Shown here piece after piece: positions 17,015 to 27,939 of a stretch of DNA of 64,000 nt. A program made the position numbers and the translations under genes. The stretch covers positions 372,001 through 436,000 of the forward strand of contig NZ_WRPN01000002.1 in the NCBI RefSeq assembly GCF_009746565.1, in the 5' to 3' direction. This DNA is from Mariniflexile maritimum (GTDB taxonomy: Bacteria; Bacteroidota; Bacteroidia; Flavobacteriales; Flavobacteriaceae). Numbering within the stretch: position 1 is the stretch's first letter; the number at the start of each line of letters is the position of its first letter. Under the pieces are notes generated by a model, which saw nothing but the letters and a program-made list of their open reading frames with translations, did not search any database and was not told the origin of the DNA.

Positions 17015-17098
17015 CCCCAAGACAGCTACTTTGTATCAGCATCGCAAAAATTAAGCGATTTAATAGGCATCAAGGAGGTAGAGCTGGTAAAGCTTTAG
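17015..17098 (+). pseudogene. 3' end of an unidentified (phage-like) gene
   Basis: Frame reading QDSYFVSASQKLSDLIG and ending ...VELVKL-stop at 17096-17098. Its 5' part is cut off at the left edge of the foreign segment. No family recognised. The next plus-strand frame overlaps its end, as is common in phage operons. Confidence 0.4.
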
Positions 17099-17268
17099 AG
17101 GCTGCGGCGGTTGTAGATGAACACCAGGAATGGGTCCGCATTGCCAATGCCCAATTAAGGTACTATCTGCACATACAAGACCCCGACAGCCTGAGCGATA
17201 CCCAATGGGCACAACATATTAAAGAATTGCATTGGATTCGTAAGGCAGAAAATAGCAAGTATAATTAA
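17074..17268 (+). pseudogene. Phage-like small gene, start not found
   Basis: Open frame GGRAGKALEAAAVVDEHQEW ... SDTQWAQHIKELHWIRKAENSKYN-stop, about 64 residues. No ATG, GTG or TTG fits its beginning, and the upstream ATG at 16987 lies in the host gene. The phrase 'LSDTQWAQHIKELHWIRKAE' reads like the short helical tail-assembly proteins that precede tape-measure genes in phages, but this is only a resemblance. It may have been entered by frameshift from the overlapping frame that ends at 17098. Confidence 0.35.
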
Positions 17269-17357
17269 ACGTCAAGATTAAACATTTGTCTAATTACACT
17301 AATGACATAAAGGATACCAATGACTGCAAAAAGCGTATTTAATAAAATGGCGACCAT
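17265..17357 (-). CDS. Possible 30-residue single-helix membrane peptide
   Basis: Minus-strand ATG frame of 30 residues. It is almost entirely hydrophobic (VAILLNTLFAVIGILYVISVI, residues about 2-22) with a short charged tail. Its stop overlaps the stop of the plus-strand small gene. It lies inside the phage-like fragment. Unproven; it could be chance in AT-rich DNA. Confidence 0.25.
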   Translation of the reverse strand: MVAILLNTLFAVIGILYVISVIRQMFNLDV

Positions 17358-17384
17358 ATCAAGACTTATTGGAGATACAAATAT

Positions 17385-17649
17385 ATGGAAAATTCAATTA
17401 ATTATAGCCTAAATTTTACAACAAATGCCGACAAGGTATCGGCTACCATCGATAAGCTCGAAGCCAAGACCTTGAACATAAAGGAGGCAGCCATTAAGGT
17501 CAATACCGCTTTTGTTAATTCATTGAACAGTATCAACACAAAACTTGATGCTGTAAGGTTGGATGCATTAATAAACAACATCCAACATGTTACAACAGGT
17601 TTAAATTCCCTGTCCCAACCGGGTTTAAAATTAAGTTCCTCATTGGCCG
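17385..17649 (+). pseudogene. 5' end of a tape-measure-like phage gene
   Basis: Starts at an ATG with GGAG about 12 nt upstream. The ~88 residues (MENSINYSLNFTTNADKVSA ... IKEAAIKVNTAFVNSLNSINTKL ... SSSLAD) are a heptad-rich helix that resembles the N-terminus of tail-length tape-measure proteins of Bacteroidota phages. Real family members run to many hundreds of residues. Here the frame runs into the antisense strand of the host gene at about 17650, so the gene is truncated and not functional. Confidence 0.5.
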
Positions 17650-17942
17650 ATGCCAGCGCCATCTACAATGGCGCTACCGGTTGGAAAGGTAGCGCCTCCC
17701 CAATTGTACGGCAAGGCCCAGGAATTGTTCCCTCTAAATTTTATGGCGCCTCCTTTAAGGGCGATGTTGGCAATGGTCCAATTTACATTATCGGTCGAGG
17801 TCATTTGATGGGCATCTGTTTGTGGATCTACAGGCCAACCTTGTTCAGTTCCAGAACCCACTAAGGCTACGGAAGTTAATTGTGCATTAACAAAATTAAT
17901 TGCTAAACAACAAACAATAATAAAGGTAATTTTTTTCATCAT
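17650..17942 (-). pseudogene. N-terminal part of the disrupted T9SS-secreted SusE/F-like protein
   Basis: Encodes a signal peptide (MMKKITFIIVCCLAINFVNAQ region, cleaved after NAQ, no lipobox) and the first two-thirds of a SusE/F-type repeat: LVGSGTEQGWPVDPQTDAHQM, IKFRGNNSWALPYNWGGATF, GSAIVDGAGI. It is close in sequence to the repeat kept in the C-terminal fragment. The frame ends two codons into the inserted DNA. It begins 56 bp after the GH97 gene, in the same orientation, so it was the last gene of the alpha-glucan operon. A signal peptidase I leader plus the sorting domain in the other half implies export through the type IX system. Confidence 0.78.
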
Positions 17943-17998
17943 GGTGATATTTATTTAGTTAGTATTAAAATGAATGCACCTTAAAGTGCACTTTTTCT

Positions 17999-20188
<2,190 letters not shown>

Positions 20189-21568
20189 TTATTTCCTTAA
20201 GATGATGTATTGATAAGGGGTTAAGGTGATTTCAGTATTTAAGGCCATGGTTTGGTTGGTAAAGGCATCCATCCAAGTATTTCCTGAAAGTGCAGCCGGC
20301 ACCAAATATTTAGCATTGCTATTGGTTAGGTTTGAAAGCACCAATACAGTTTCGGTGTCGGTTTTCATGGTGAACGCAGAAACCGCATTGCTACTATAAC
20401 CGTTGTAAGTACCCGTTTTAATGGCTTCGCTGTTTTTTCTAAAATCGATTATTTTTTGGTATTTTGCAAAAACATCGGCATCGGCAGTGGTCCAATCAAT
20501 CGGGGTATGGTTAAAAAACGGGATGCGTTGGGCATAACCAATTTCCTGTCCGTTGTAAATCATAGGCACCGATTTCATATAGGCAGCCACCACAAATGTT
20601 GCCAAAGAACCGGGTTTGCCACCAAAAAGCTCTAGCGGTGTACCATCGGTAATGTTTACATCATGGTTGGTGGTATATCTTACAACACGGTTATCATCAT
20701 TGTAGTTGTTGCTATATTCCTCGGCATTGGCGTTTTGCAACGAAGAAGCCGGTGCACCTTCAGAAAACACTTTTTTAAGGACCTCAAAAAACCTAAAACC
20801 AAACGTATAGTCAAACCCCACATCAAAATGGTTTTTACGGGTGCCTTCAGCCAACATAAGCATGTCCTGGTCTTTTATGGCACGTATGGCTGCAATGGCC
20901 TCGGCCCAGAAACTTTGTTGTACACCGTCGGCAAAATCGCATCTAAAGCCGTCAATATTGGCATTGTAAACCCAATACGACATGGCATCGATCATGGCTT
21001 TTCTTAGTTCAACATTATCATAATTTAATTGGGCAACATCGTTCCAGCCCGTTCCTGGGGGCGCGATGATGTTTCCGTTTGCATCTTGTTGGTACCAATC
21101 GGGATGTTGGTCAATCCAGGAGTTGTCCCAAGAAGTATGGTTGGCAACCCAATCCAGCATCACGGCCATGTTCATGTTATGCGCTTCCTCCACAAGGCTG
21201 CGTAAATCGTCCAAAGTGCCAAATTCTGTATTTACTGCCTTATAGTCCTTTACAGAATAAGGGGAGCCTAATTCGCCCACAGAACGCTCCATGCCAACGG
21301 GGTAAATGGGCATGAGGTAAATAACGTTGGCGCCCAAGGATTTGATATGGTTTAAACGTTCCTTAACACCATTGATGGTTCCCGCATTGCTAAAAGCCCT
21401 AAGATTAACCTGGTAGATGATGGCATCCTTTGGTTTTGGCATGTTGGTAAACGGCGTGCCATATTGTTCGTAAAGTGGTGCAACAACAGGGTCCTTGTCT
21501 GAATCGCAAGAAGTAAACGCCGTGATGGAGCACAGGGCAAATAATATATTTAAAAATAGATTTTTCAT
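20189..21568 (-). CDS. GH13 alpha-amylase lipoprotein (SusG-like role)
   Basis: 459 residues with a lipoprotein signal whose Cys is followed by acidic residues (CDSDKD). In Bacteroidota this favours export to the cell surface. The GH13 conserved regions are present: MLDWVANHTSW (region I), GFRCDFADG with the nucleophile Asp (II), MLAEGTR with the acid/base Glu (III) and YTTNHDVN (IV). It would cleave alpha-1,4 links of starch-like polymers outside the cell before SusC import. It is shorter than B. thetaiotaomicron SusG because it has no inserted CBM. 19 bp downstream of the SusE-like gene. Confidence 0.92.
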   Translation of the reverse strand: MKNLFLNILFALCSITAFTSCDSDKDPVVAPLYEQYGTPFTNMPKPKDAIIYQVNLRAFSNAGTINGVKERLNHIKSLGANVIYLMPIYPVGMERSVGELGSPYSVKDYKAVNTEFGTLDDLRSLVEEAHNMNMAVMLDWVANHTSWDNSWIDQHPDWYQQDANGNIIAPPGTGWNDVAQLNYDNVELRKAMIDAMSYWVYNANIDGFRCDFADGVQQSFWAEAIAAIRAIKDQDMLMLAEGTRKNHFDVGFDYTFGFRFFEVLKKVFSEGAPASSLQNANAEEYSNNYNDDNRVVRYTTNHDVNITDGTPLELFGGKPGSLATFVVAAYMKSVPMIYNGQEIGYAQRIPFFNHTPIDWTTADADVFAKYQKIIDFRKNSEAIKTGTYNGYSSNAVSAFTMKTDTETVLVLSNLTNSNAKYLVPAALSGNTWMDAFTNQTMALNTEITLTPYQYIILRK

Positions 21569-21587
21569 CGAATTTTGTTTTTTATGA

Positions 21588-22976
21588 TTATAGCTTCGTT
21601 ACTGAATAGGTCGCTGAAGCAGGATTGTTGGCCCCCACGCTAAAGGTAACCTCATAGTTGCCTGCTTCCGCAATGGTGTGGGCACCAGGGTTATCAAAAT
21701 ACACGGTGCCATTGGCAATGTTGCCCGTATTGCCATCGGTAGTGCCGTAATTAACGGCCCAGGCATTATTGAGCCTAAATTTTAATGCACCGGGTACCAA
21801 ATTACCGGTAAATTTCCATTTGGAGGTACTGGCATCGTAGGTCATGTCGGTATCGGCATCCCATCCGCCGGGGGTGGCATCGCCAATAACGCCCCAGGAA
21901 TAGGCCGCCTTACTTACCGAGTAAATGGCAATGCCTGGATCGGTTGGATTGACAGCGAAGGAAACTTTGTAAAAACCACTTTCAAGAATGGTGTGCGCCC
22001 CTGGGTTGTCTAGGTACACTTCGCCGTTTTCAATGTCGCCGCTGTTGCCGCTTTCAGTGCCATAATTGATGGTCCATGTGTTGTTAAGCCTGAATTTTAA
22101 AGCGCCAGCAGCCAAAAATCCTGTATATTCCCATTTTTGTGAGGTGTAATTGTAGCCCATATCGGTATCGGCATCCCAACCACCGGGCGTTGAAGGGCCA
22201 ATAATGCCCCATGAAAAAGGCACCACGGTATAAGTAAGGGTATTGAGGTTAACGGTGATTTGGTAAGAACCAAAATTTGGAACGGATAAATCGCCATCGG
22301 CCCCTAAGGTAAGATTACCGCTGCCATCCAAACCATAAAACGTATCCCAATTTTGTTCTGGCGTTATTTTAAAGGCTAAACCCTGTGGTGCGACCACGGT
22401 TAAATAACCTTGGTAAACGCCGGTGGCAATGGCCGATAACTTGGAAGCTGTGGCCGGATCCCACCCATTGTAAGCCCCTGGGATATAAATTTCGCCAAAG
22501 GGAATTTCCTCAACGTAGGGCGTCACCTTAATGGCCAAAGGCTCAGAATACGCATACCTGTCCAAATAGGCCTCCACCCGTACCATCAATTCACCTTCAA
22601 CGTCGGGAGCCAATCCCAAATCGGCAGCATAATCGTTCAAATCCTTGCCCAATAATGAGGTGCTTAAGGCATCTTCGCCAACCGGTACCCTTATGGCTTG
22701 GGACCAGCCGTTTTCACCAAACGTGTCTGCCGCAACGTCTATTGCCAAGGTATAGGTTACGGGTGCCTTGATTGGAAATTGGACTGCAGGCCAAGAAACG
22801 GTTAACACCGATTCAAAATTGTTTTCCGTAGAAAGGGCAATGCTATTGGGTGTTGCCTCGATACTGCCCGGAAAACCAACGGCTTGCAAGGTAGTTAATT
22901 CAGCATCATCTTCACAGGAAGCAAGCGTACACAGCAAAAGGCTAAGTGTAAATAATGTTTTTATAAATGTTTTCAT
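21588..22976 (-). CDS. SusE/SusF-like starch-binding lipoprotein
   Basis: 462 residues; lipobox LLCTLASC followed by EDD, an acidic surface-export signal. An SusE N-terminal domain (about 27-155) is followed by three carbohydrate-binding repeats: FGEIYIPGAYNGWDPATA (about 158), FSWGIIGPSTPGGWDADTDM (about 255) and YSWGVIGDATPGGWDADTDM (about 360). The last two are near-duplicates, each with the tryptophan-rich ...KFRLNN-W-NYGT... and NPGAHTI segments. It binds starch at the cell surface beside SusCD. The broken gene at 16478-17942 carries the same repeat type. Confidence 0.9.
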   Translation of the reverse strand: MKTFIKTLFTLSLLLCTLASCEDDAELTTLQAVGFPGSIEATPNSIALSTENNFESVLTVSWPAVQFPIKAPVTYTLAIDVAADTFGENGWSQAIRVPVGEDALSTSLLGKDLNDYAADLGLAPDVEGELMVRVEAYLDRYAYSEPLAIKVTPYVEEIPFGEIYIPGAYNGWDPATASKLSAIATGVYQGYLTVVAPQGLAFKITPEQNWDTFYGLDGSGNLTLGADGDLSVPNFGSYQITVNLNTLTYTVVPFSWGIIGPSTPGGWDADTDMGYNYTSQKWEYTGFLAAGALKFRLNNTWTINYGTESGNSGDIENGEVYLDNPGAHTILESGFYKVSFAVNPTDPGIAIYSVSKAAYSWGVIGDATPGGWDADTDMTYDASTSKWKFTGNLVPGALKFRLNNAWAVNYGTTDGNTGNIANGTVYFDNPGAHTIAEAGNYEVTFSVGANNPASATYSVTKL

Positions 22977-23064
22977 AATTTAATATTTATGTTTTTTCAA
23001 CCGTTATATGTTATTGGCATATTTGCTTTGTTGTCCATTTTCGGTCGTGCCCATGCCAGGGTTT

Positions 23065-24564
23065 TTAATTTGCATATCCTGGATTTTGCGTTAAACCAGG
23101 GTTGGCGTTGAGGGCCGATGTTGGAATGGGGAACAATTTCCTGAACTCGCTTGAGGCGCCCCTAAATTCATTGGGCTGTAAAAATGTTCCAAAACGGATC
23201 ATGTCCTGTCTTCTGTGTCCTTCCCAGTTCAGTTCAAAGGTTCGTTCCCTGTAAACATCCATTAAGGTAGGATTGGCAGAAAGGGCATCCAATTTAGCAC
23301 GCTGCCTTACCGCATCAACAAGCGGTTTGGCGGCCGAGGGGTTGTTTAAGCGCACATGGCACTCAGCCTGCATTAAAAGGATGTCGGCATACCTGTAAAT
23401 GGGGAAATCGTTGGAGGCACCGCCACCGTCCATATTGCCGGCTGGGTAAAATTTCAGGCCGCGAATGCCCGCTTGTGGCGCAGCGCCCGGATCGTCTAGG
23501 GAAGTAACCTCCATGGCGTAATTAACGCCACCAGGCTGTGGACCGAAGATGAATTGCCTTCTCCTAACATCATTTTCATCATATTGCAAGAAATATTGTT
23601 TTGGCACAATGGTACCGTTCCAACCGCTGTAACCAAATACGGCCTGGGCGTGTGGGCCCATAAGGGTCCTTACCCCATAAATGTTGCGCGACACAATGTT
23701 AACGCTTGCGTACATGGCCAAAATGGTTTCGTCCGCGGGCAGCACGTCCCCAAAAAGATCATAGTACTGCGAACCGAACGGGCTAGAGGTATTTTCGGCC
23801 GATGGGTGCAATGAAAAACCACCTTTGCTTATGGTTTCGCAGGCCTCTAGGCACGCTTGCCATTGTGGGGTACCTGAATACACTTCAGCATTCAAATATA
23901 CTTTGGCCAATAAGGCATAACCTGCCCACTTGTTAAAACGGCCATAATAATTGCCCCCTTTTTCGGGAGAGAGCAAATCAACGTTTTCAACCAGTTCATT
24001 TACAATAAAATTATAGACTTCCAGTCTGCTTGCTTGTGGAATTTGATCGATGGTTACATCGTTCTTGGTGTAAAAGGGCACGTTGCCATAATCATCCATA
24101 AGCAGGTAGTAGAAGAAAGCGCGCAGTACCTTCGCCTCAGCTATTTTAGAAGGTGCAGCTTCGGCGCTAACCAGCTGGTCCACCGCTAAATTGGCATTAA
24201 ATATAGAGCGGTACAGCCAGTTCCAGGTGTTGTTTACAATTAAATCGGTTGGCAACCATTCGTGTTTGAACAAACGGGCAAAATCCAGTTGCCAATCGCC
24301 CGTATTTCTGTGTGGGATTACCTGTTCATCGGCGCTCATGGCATTCAAGTCGTACCAGCCATTATCGGCACCGGCATAGCCAACGCCATCCCAATTGCCG
24401 GCCACTTGTGCATATACGGCGGCCAAAGCTACATCAGAACCTTCGGGTGTGGCGTAAAATGCGTTTGCCTCGTACCTGTCGTACACATTTTCATCTACAT
24501 TGGTGCAGGCAACCATCAAAAGGATGCTTAAAAATCCTGTTAAAACTATATTTTTTCTTTTCAT
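23065..24564 (-). CDS. susD: SusD/RagB-family surface glycan-binding lipoprotein, alpha-glucan locus
   Basis: 499 residues. Lipobox LLMVAC at 15-20. Typical SusD features: helical TPR core (AKVLRAFFYYLLMDDYGNVPFY), RYADILLMQAECHVRLN and the C-terminal RERTFELNWEGHRRQDMIRFG ... LFPIP motif. It forms the lid over the SusC pore and binds the oligosaccharide. 7 bp downstream of susC and surely co-transcribed with it. The starch assignment comes from the GH13 and GH97 neighbours. High certainty for family. Confidence 0.95.
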   Translation of the reverse strand: MKRKNIVLTGFLSILLMVACTNVDENVYDRYEANAFYATPEGSDVALAAVYAQVAGNWDGVGYAGADNGWYDLNAMSADEQVIPHRNTGDWQLDFARLFKHEWLPTDLIVNNTWNWLYRSIFNANLAVDQLVSAEAAPSKIAEAKVLRAFFYYLLMDDYGNVPFYTKNDVTIDQIPQASRLEVYNFIVNELVENVDLLSPEKGGNYYGRFNKWAGYALLAKVYLNAEVYSGTPQWQACLEACETISKGGFSLHPSAENTSSPFGSQYYDLFGDVLPADETILAMYASVNIVSRNIYGVRTLMGPHAQAVFGYSGWNGTIVPKQYFLQYDENDVRRRQFIFGPQPGGVNYAMEVTSLDDPGAAPQAGIRGLKFYPAGNMDGGGASNDFPIYRYADILLMQAECHVRLNNPSAAKPLVDAVRQRAKLDALSANPTLMDVYRERTFELNWEGHRRQDMIRFGTFLQPNEFRGASSEFRKLFPIPTSALNANPGLTQNPGYAN

Positions 24565-24571
24565 GTCCTTT

Positions 24572-27500
24572 TTAATTTAATTTTATATCTAAACCAATAA
24601 CAAAGCTTCGGGTGCGCGGATAAATACCATTATCGCCACCAAACCCGTTACCTCCTGTAAAGTTGAGCTCTGGGTCGATTCCTGAATAGTCGCTTATCAA
24701 TAGAAGGTTGTTGCCCGTAATTGATAGGCGAACAGCGTCGATATATTTGATTTTGTTGAAGTTGAAGGTGTAACCGGCGGTTAAATTCTCAAGCCTTAGG
24801 AAATCGCCTTTTTCCAACCACAGATCCGAGCCGTAGCGCGAATTATAGATGCCCAGATGAACGCCGCTTTCCAACACATTGGAACGCCCCACGTTTTCCA
24901 AATAACTTAAGCTGGATTTTAACCCATTGTATATTTTATTGCCTCCAGAGCCTCTCCATAGCATGGCCACATCAAAATTTTTGTACTGGAAGGTAGGATT
25001 GAAAGCATAGGTATAGGTTGGCAGTGCAGAACCTTGTAGCATTCGGTCCGGGCTTTGGTTGCCCTGGTCTATAATGCCATCGTCGTTTACGTCCAAAACG
25101 GTTTCAGAATTGGCATCGTCCTTCCCGGTATGGTGCAGGATGTTAAAGCTGCCAATGGGTTGTCCTTCAATTAAATAGGAATTAGGCCCCCAAGGTACAT
25201 AATTGGTGTTTAATGGCACGCCGTTTATGCTGCCGCTCAGGCTTTTAACCTCGTTTTTCAAAAAGGAAACGTTGCCTGCCAAGGTTAAGGACATATCGTC
25301 CGTATCAATGGCGTCGTATGCAAGCGAAAGTTCCAGCCCTTCATTTAAAATGCTTCCCACATTCGCCTTTATGGTGCTGTATGGGTAGGGTGGTTGTGGT
25401 ACTGTATAATCAAACAATAGATTGTCGGTGGTGGCTGTATAGGCATCAACGGTGCCGCGCAAACGGCCTTCAAGAAGGGCAAAATCCACACCTATATTGA
25501 ATTGTTTCTTGGTTTCCCAGCGTAAATCGGCATTCGCATTTTGGATCACGTTGAAGTTTGTAATTTGTTGCCCTCCAAAATAAGTAACCCCTGCGCCGCC
25601 AACCAACGACAATGCGTTTTGCGGGTACAAACCTTGTTGGTTGCCCGTAACCCCGTAGCCACCGCGCAGTTTCAGTTCTTTAAAAATAGTTTGGTTTTCC
25701 ATAAAGGGCTCTTGGTCTATTTGCCATGCCACCGAAGCCGACGGGAAATTGCCCCACTTGTGGTTGGCACCAAATACCGACGACCCATCGCGCCGCATAC
25801 TTACGGTTAGCAGATAACGATCCATAAAGGCATAATTAACACGCCCTAAAAATGAAATTAAGGTACGGTCATTTTTATATGAAGAAACATCACCGGGGCG
25901 AACGTTTGATAAATCGCCTAGCTGAAGGGCATTATAGGTTGCAATATTATTGATGAAACCCCGCGCTTGGGCATAATTGCCTTGGTAGGTTTGGTTTTGC
26001 CATTCGTACAAAGCCAAGGCATTGATGCTGTGCTCTCCAAATACTTTTTTATAGGAAAGACTGATGTTCATCAATTTCTCATTTTGTTTGTTGTTTACAA
26101 TATTGGCAAAACCTTTTTGGTCGATGGCGTTGGCACTTGTAGATTCTACCGGAAGGAAGAAGCCATTGGTGTAATTGGTTTTTCGCCAGCTACCAAACCA
26201 ACCCAGCGTTAAGCCTTCATACACATCCAGATCGGCTTTTAAACTGCCGAACAAATTGTCCTGTTGGCTTTCATTAACAACGGTTTGGGCTACTGCGTAG
26301 GGGTTAAGGTACTGGAAAACGTTCGGGTCGTTAAAGTAGCTGCCATCTACATCCAAAACAGGATCGGTAGGGCGCATTAAGTACGCATTGGTAATAAGGT
26401 TTGAGGTGAAGGACGCCCGCCCAATGCTTTGTACCGTACCGGTATTTTCAATAATTCCGCTGTTAAGGTTATAGCTTAAGGTTAACTTGTCGTCCAAGGC
26501 CTTTTGGGTGGCTACAATGCGCCCAATATATTTTTGGTTGTTTGAATTGATCACGACGCCATCCTGCAAAATGGCGCTTATTGAGGCGCGGTAATTAAAC
26601 TTGTCGGTACCGCCCCCAAATGATAAAGTATGACTTTGTGTAGCGCCATTTTGTGTTAATAGGTTGTACCAATCGGTATTTGAACCGTGGTTTGCCGAGG
26701 CTGGAACCCCTGAAAGCTGTGCCTGCGTCCACCATTGGTCTGCATTAAGCATATCTAATTTTTCAGGAATATAATCTACCGAGTAACTGCCCACATATTG
26801 CAGGGTGGTTATGCCCGCCTTATTTTTTTTGGTGCTTACAATAATAACGCCAGCAGCCCCCCTAGAGCCGTATATGGCCGTGGCCGAGGCATCCTTTAAT
26901 ATGTCAACCGTAGCAATTTCACTTGGAGGTATCTGGCTCAACAAGTCCATGTTGCCCTGTACCCCATCAACCACCACCAAAGGGTCGTTGCCACCAATAA
27001 GCGATGAAATACCGCGAATTCTCACACTTGGCGAAGACCCAGGCTCACTGCCGGTTTGGTTGATGTTTACCCCCGCCGCTTTACCGGAAATGAGCTGTAA
27101 CGGACTGGCTATTGCGCCTTGGTTCATGTCCTCCTCGGCTACCGAGGCTACCGCGCCGGTAACATCCTTACGTTTTGTGGAACCGTAACCTACCACCACA
27201 ACTTCGTTTAAGGTACTGGCGTTAACCTCTAAACCATATATTTGGTTGGTATTGCTGGGTTTCACTTCCAAAGGTTTATAACCTAGGTAACTTATAACAA
27301 GGGTGGCAGAACTGCTAGATACCGATAGGCTAAATTTACCATCAAAATCGGTTACTACCCCATTGGAAGTGCCTTTTTCAATAACGTTTGCTCCAGGCAG
27401 GGGCATGCCGCTCTCATCGGTAACCTGGCCATTGGCTACAAACTGTTGTGCATTAACCCCCATGGCACTTGTGGCCATATTATTTTTTAATAAGGGTACT

Positions 27501-27598
27501 GGGTACGCCATGCTGGATGCGAAAACCAACAAGAACATTAGTTTAAGCATTACATTTTTAAAAAATCCTTTACGATTTTCAATTGGTTCTCTTCTCAT
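24572..27598 (-). CDS. susC: SusC/RagA TonB-dependent transporter, alpha-glucan locus
   Basis: 1008 residues. After the signal peptide there is a carboxypeptidase-like DUF4480/CarboxypepD_reg domain (VTDESGMPLPGANVIEKGTSNGVVTDFDGKF, region about 58-90), a TonB-box-like VVVGYGSTKRKDVTGAVA, the plug (ISGKAAGVNI ... VVVDGV ... ILKDASATAIYGSRGAAGVIIV) and a 22-strand barrel ending in FVIGLDIKLN. It imports malto-oligosaccharides using TonB energy, with SusD as lid. First gene of the minus-strand operon; the divergent SusR-like regulator starts 341 bp away. Confidence 0.95.
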   Translation of the reverse strand: MRREPIENRKGFFKNVMLKLMFLLVFASSMAYPVPLLKNNMATSAMGVNAQQFVANGQVTDESGMPLPGANVIEKGTSNGVVTDFDGKFSLSVSSSSATLVISYLGYKPLEVKPSNTNQIYGLEVNASTLNEVVVVGYGSTKRKDVTGAVASVAEEDMNQGAIASPLQLISGKAAGVNINQTGSEPGSSPSVRIRGISSLIGGNDPLVVVDGVQGNMDLLSQIPPSEIATVDILKDASATAIYGSRGAAGVIIVSTKKNKAGITTLQYVGSYSVDYIPEKLDMLNADQWWTQAQLSGVPASANHGSNTDWYNLLTQNGATQSHTLSFGGGTDKFNYRASISAILQDGVVINSNNQKYIGRIVATQKALDDKLTLSYNLNSGIIENTGTVQSIGRASFTSNLITNAYLMRPTDPVLDVDGSYFNDPNVFQYLNPYAVAQTVVNESQQDNLFGSLKADLDVYEGLTLGWFGSWRKTNYTNGFFLPVESTSANAIDQKGFANIVNNKQNEKLMNISLSYKKVFGEHSINALALYEWQNQTYQGNYAQARGFINNIATYNALQLGDLSNVRPGDVSSYKNDRTLISFLGRVNYAFMDRYLLTVSMRRDGSSVFGANHKWGNFPSASVAWQIDQEPFMENQTIFKELKLRGGYGVTGNQQGLYPQNALSLVGGAGVTYFGGQQITNFNVIQNANADLRWETKKQFNIGVDFALLEGRLRGTVDAYTATTDNLLFDYTVPQPPYPYSTIKANVGSILNEGLELSLAYDAIDTDDMSLTLAGNVSFLKNEVKSLSGSINGVPLNTNYVPWGPNSYLIEGQPIGSFNILHHTGKDDANSETVLDVNDDGIIDQGNQSPDRMLQGSALPTYTYAFNPTFQYKNFDVAMLWRGSGGNKIYNGLKSSLSYLENVGRSNVLESGVHLGIYNSRYGSDLWLEKGDFLRLENLTAGYTFNFNKIKYIDAVRLSITGNNLLLISDYSGIDPELNFTGGNGFGGDNGIYPRTRSFVIGLDIKLN

Positions 27599-27694
27599 AT
27601 AATACAGTTTAGTTTACTTTTTCGCTTAAATAAGCACATTTGTTTAGTTGTTTGAACAATAGATAATTAGATAAAATGGGTTGAACGATTATTG

Positions 27695-27723
27695 TAAAGA
27701 TAGAGGCTTTATTGAACGGCAAA
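27695..27723 (-). promoter_or_regulatory. Weak candidate promoter of the alpha-glucan operon
   Basis: On the minus strand, TATCTTTA (27695-27702; one mismatch to TAnnTTTG) with TTTG (27720-27723) 17 nt upstream. It lies in the 341-bp divergent spacer (27599-27939). The rest of the spacer is very AT-rich and shows no other clear element. Toward the regulator, TACATTCG near 27888 is another one-mismatch -7 candidate. Confidence 0.3.
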
Positions 27724-27939
27724 AAAATGTTGATATAAAATCAAGAAATGTTTTTATGTTTTAAATATTTATATTTTTGATATTCAATTAGATAACATTG
27801 ATTTGTGAAATGTTAGAATCAAGGTTTTTTTTTTAGAAATCAAGGTTGATGTTTTGTTATTTTGTTACAAATGTTGGTTTTTTTTATCTACATTCGTATA
27901 AATGAACAGGAATAATTGCGATTTTAATTTTTAGACACA

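Larger units (their letters stand above)
17012..17654. mobile_element. Phage-like DNA fragment inserted in a SusE/F-like gene
   Basis: Sequence that does not belong to the flanking gene and interrupts it. It holds the end of one plus-strand frame, a second frame running to a stop, a small minus-strand frame, and the start of a gene resembling a tail tape-measure protein. Gene density and overlaps are phage-like. No integrase, transposase or terminal inverted repeats are visible. The pentamer ATGCC occurs at both edges (17012-17016 and 17650-17654), which could be a 5-bp target duplication or simply microhomology. Joining the host halves directly would neither restore frame nor complete the first repeat, so some host sequence has also been lost. 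Confidence 0.6.

Noticed and set aside
16987-17020. ATG at 16987 as start of the phage-like small gene
   Set aside because: It falls in the host SusE/F-like gene, so the first ~29 codons would be chimeric; the real part of the frame starts near 17074.
20663-21007. 114-codon plus-strand frame inside the GH13 gene
   Set aside because: Antisense shadow of the amylase gene; no motif.
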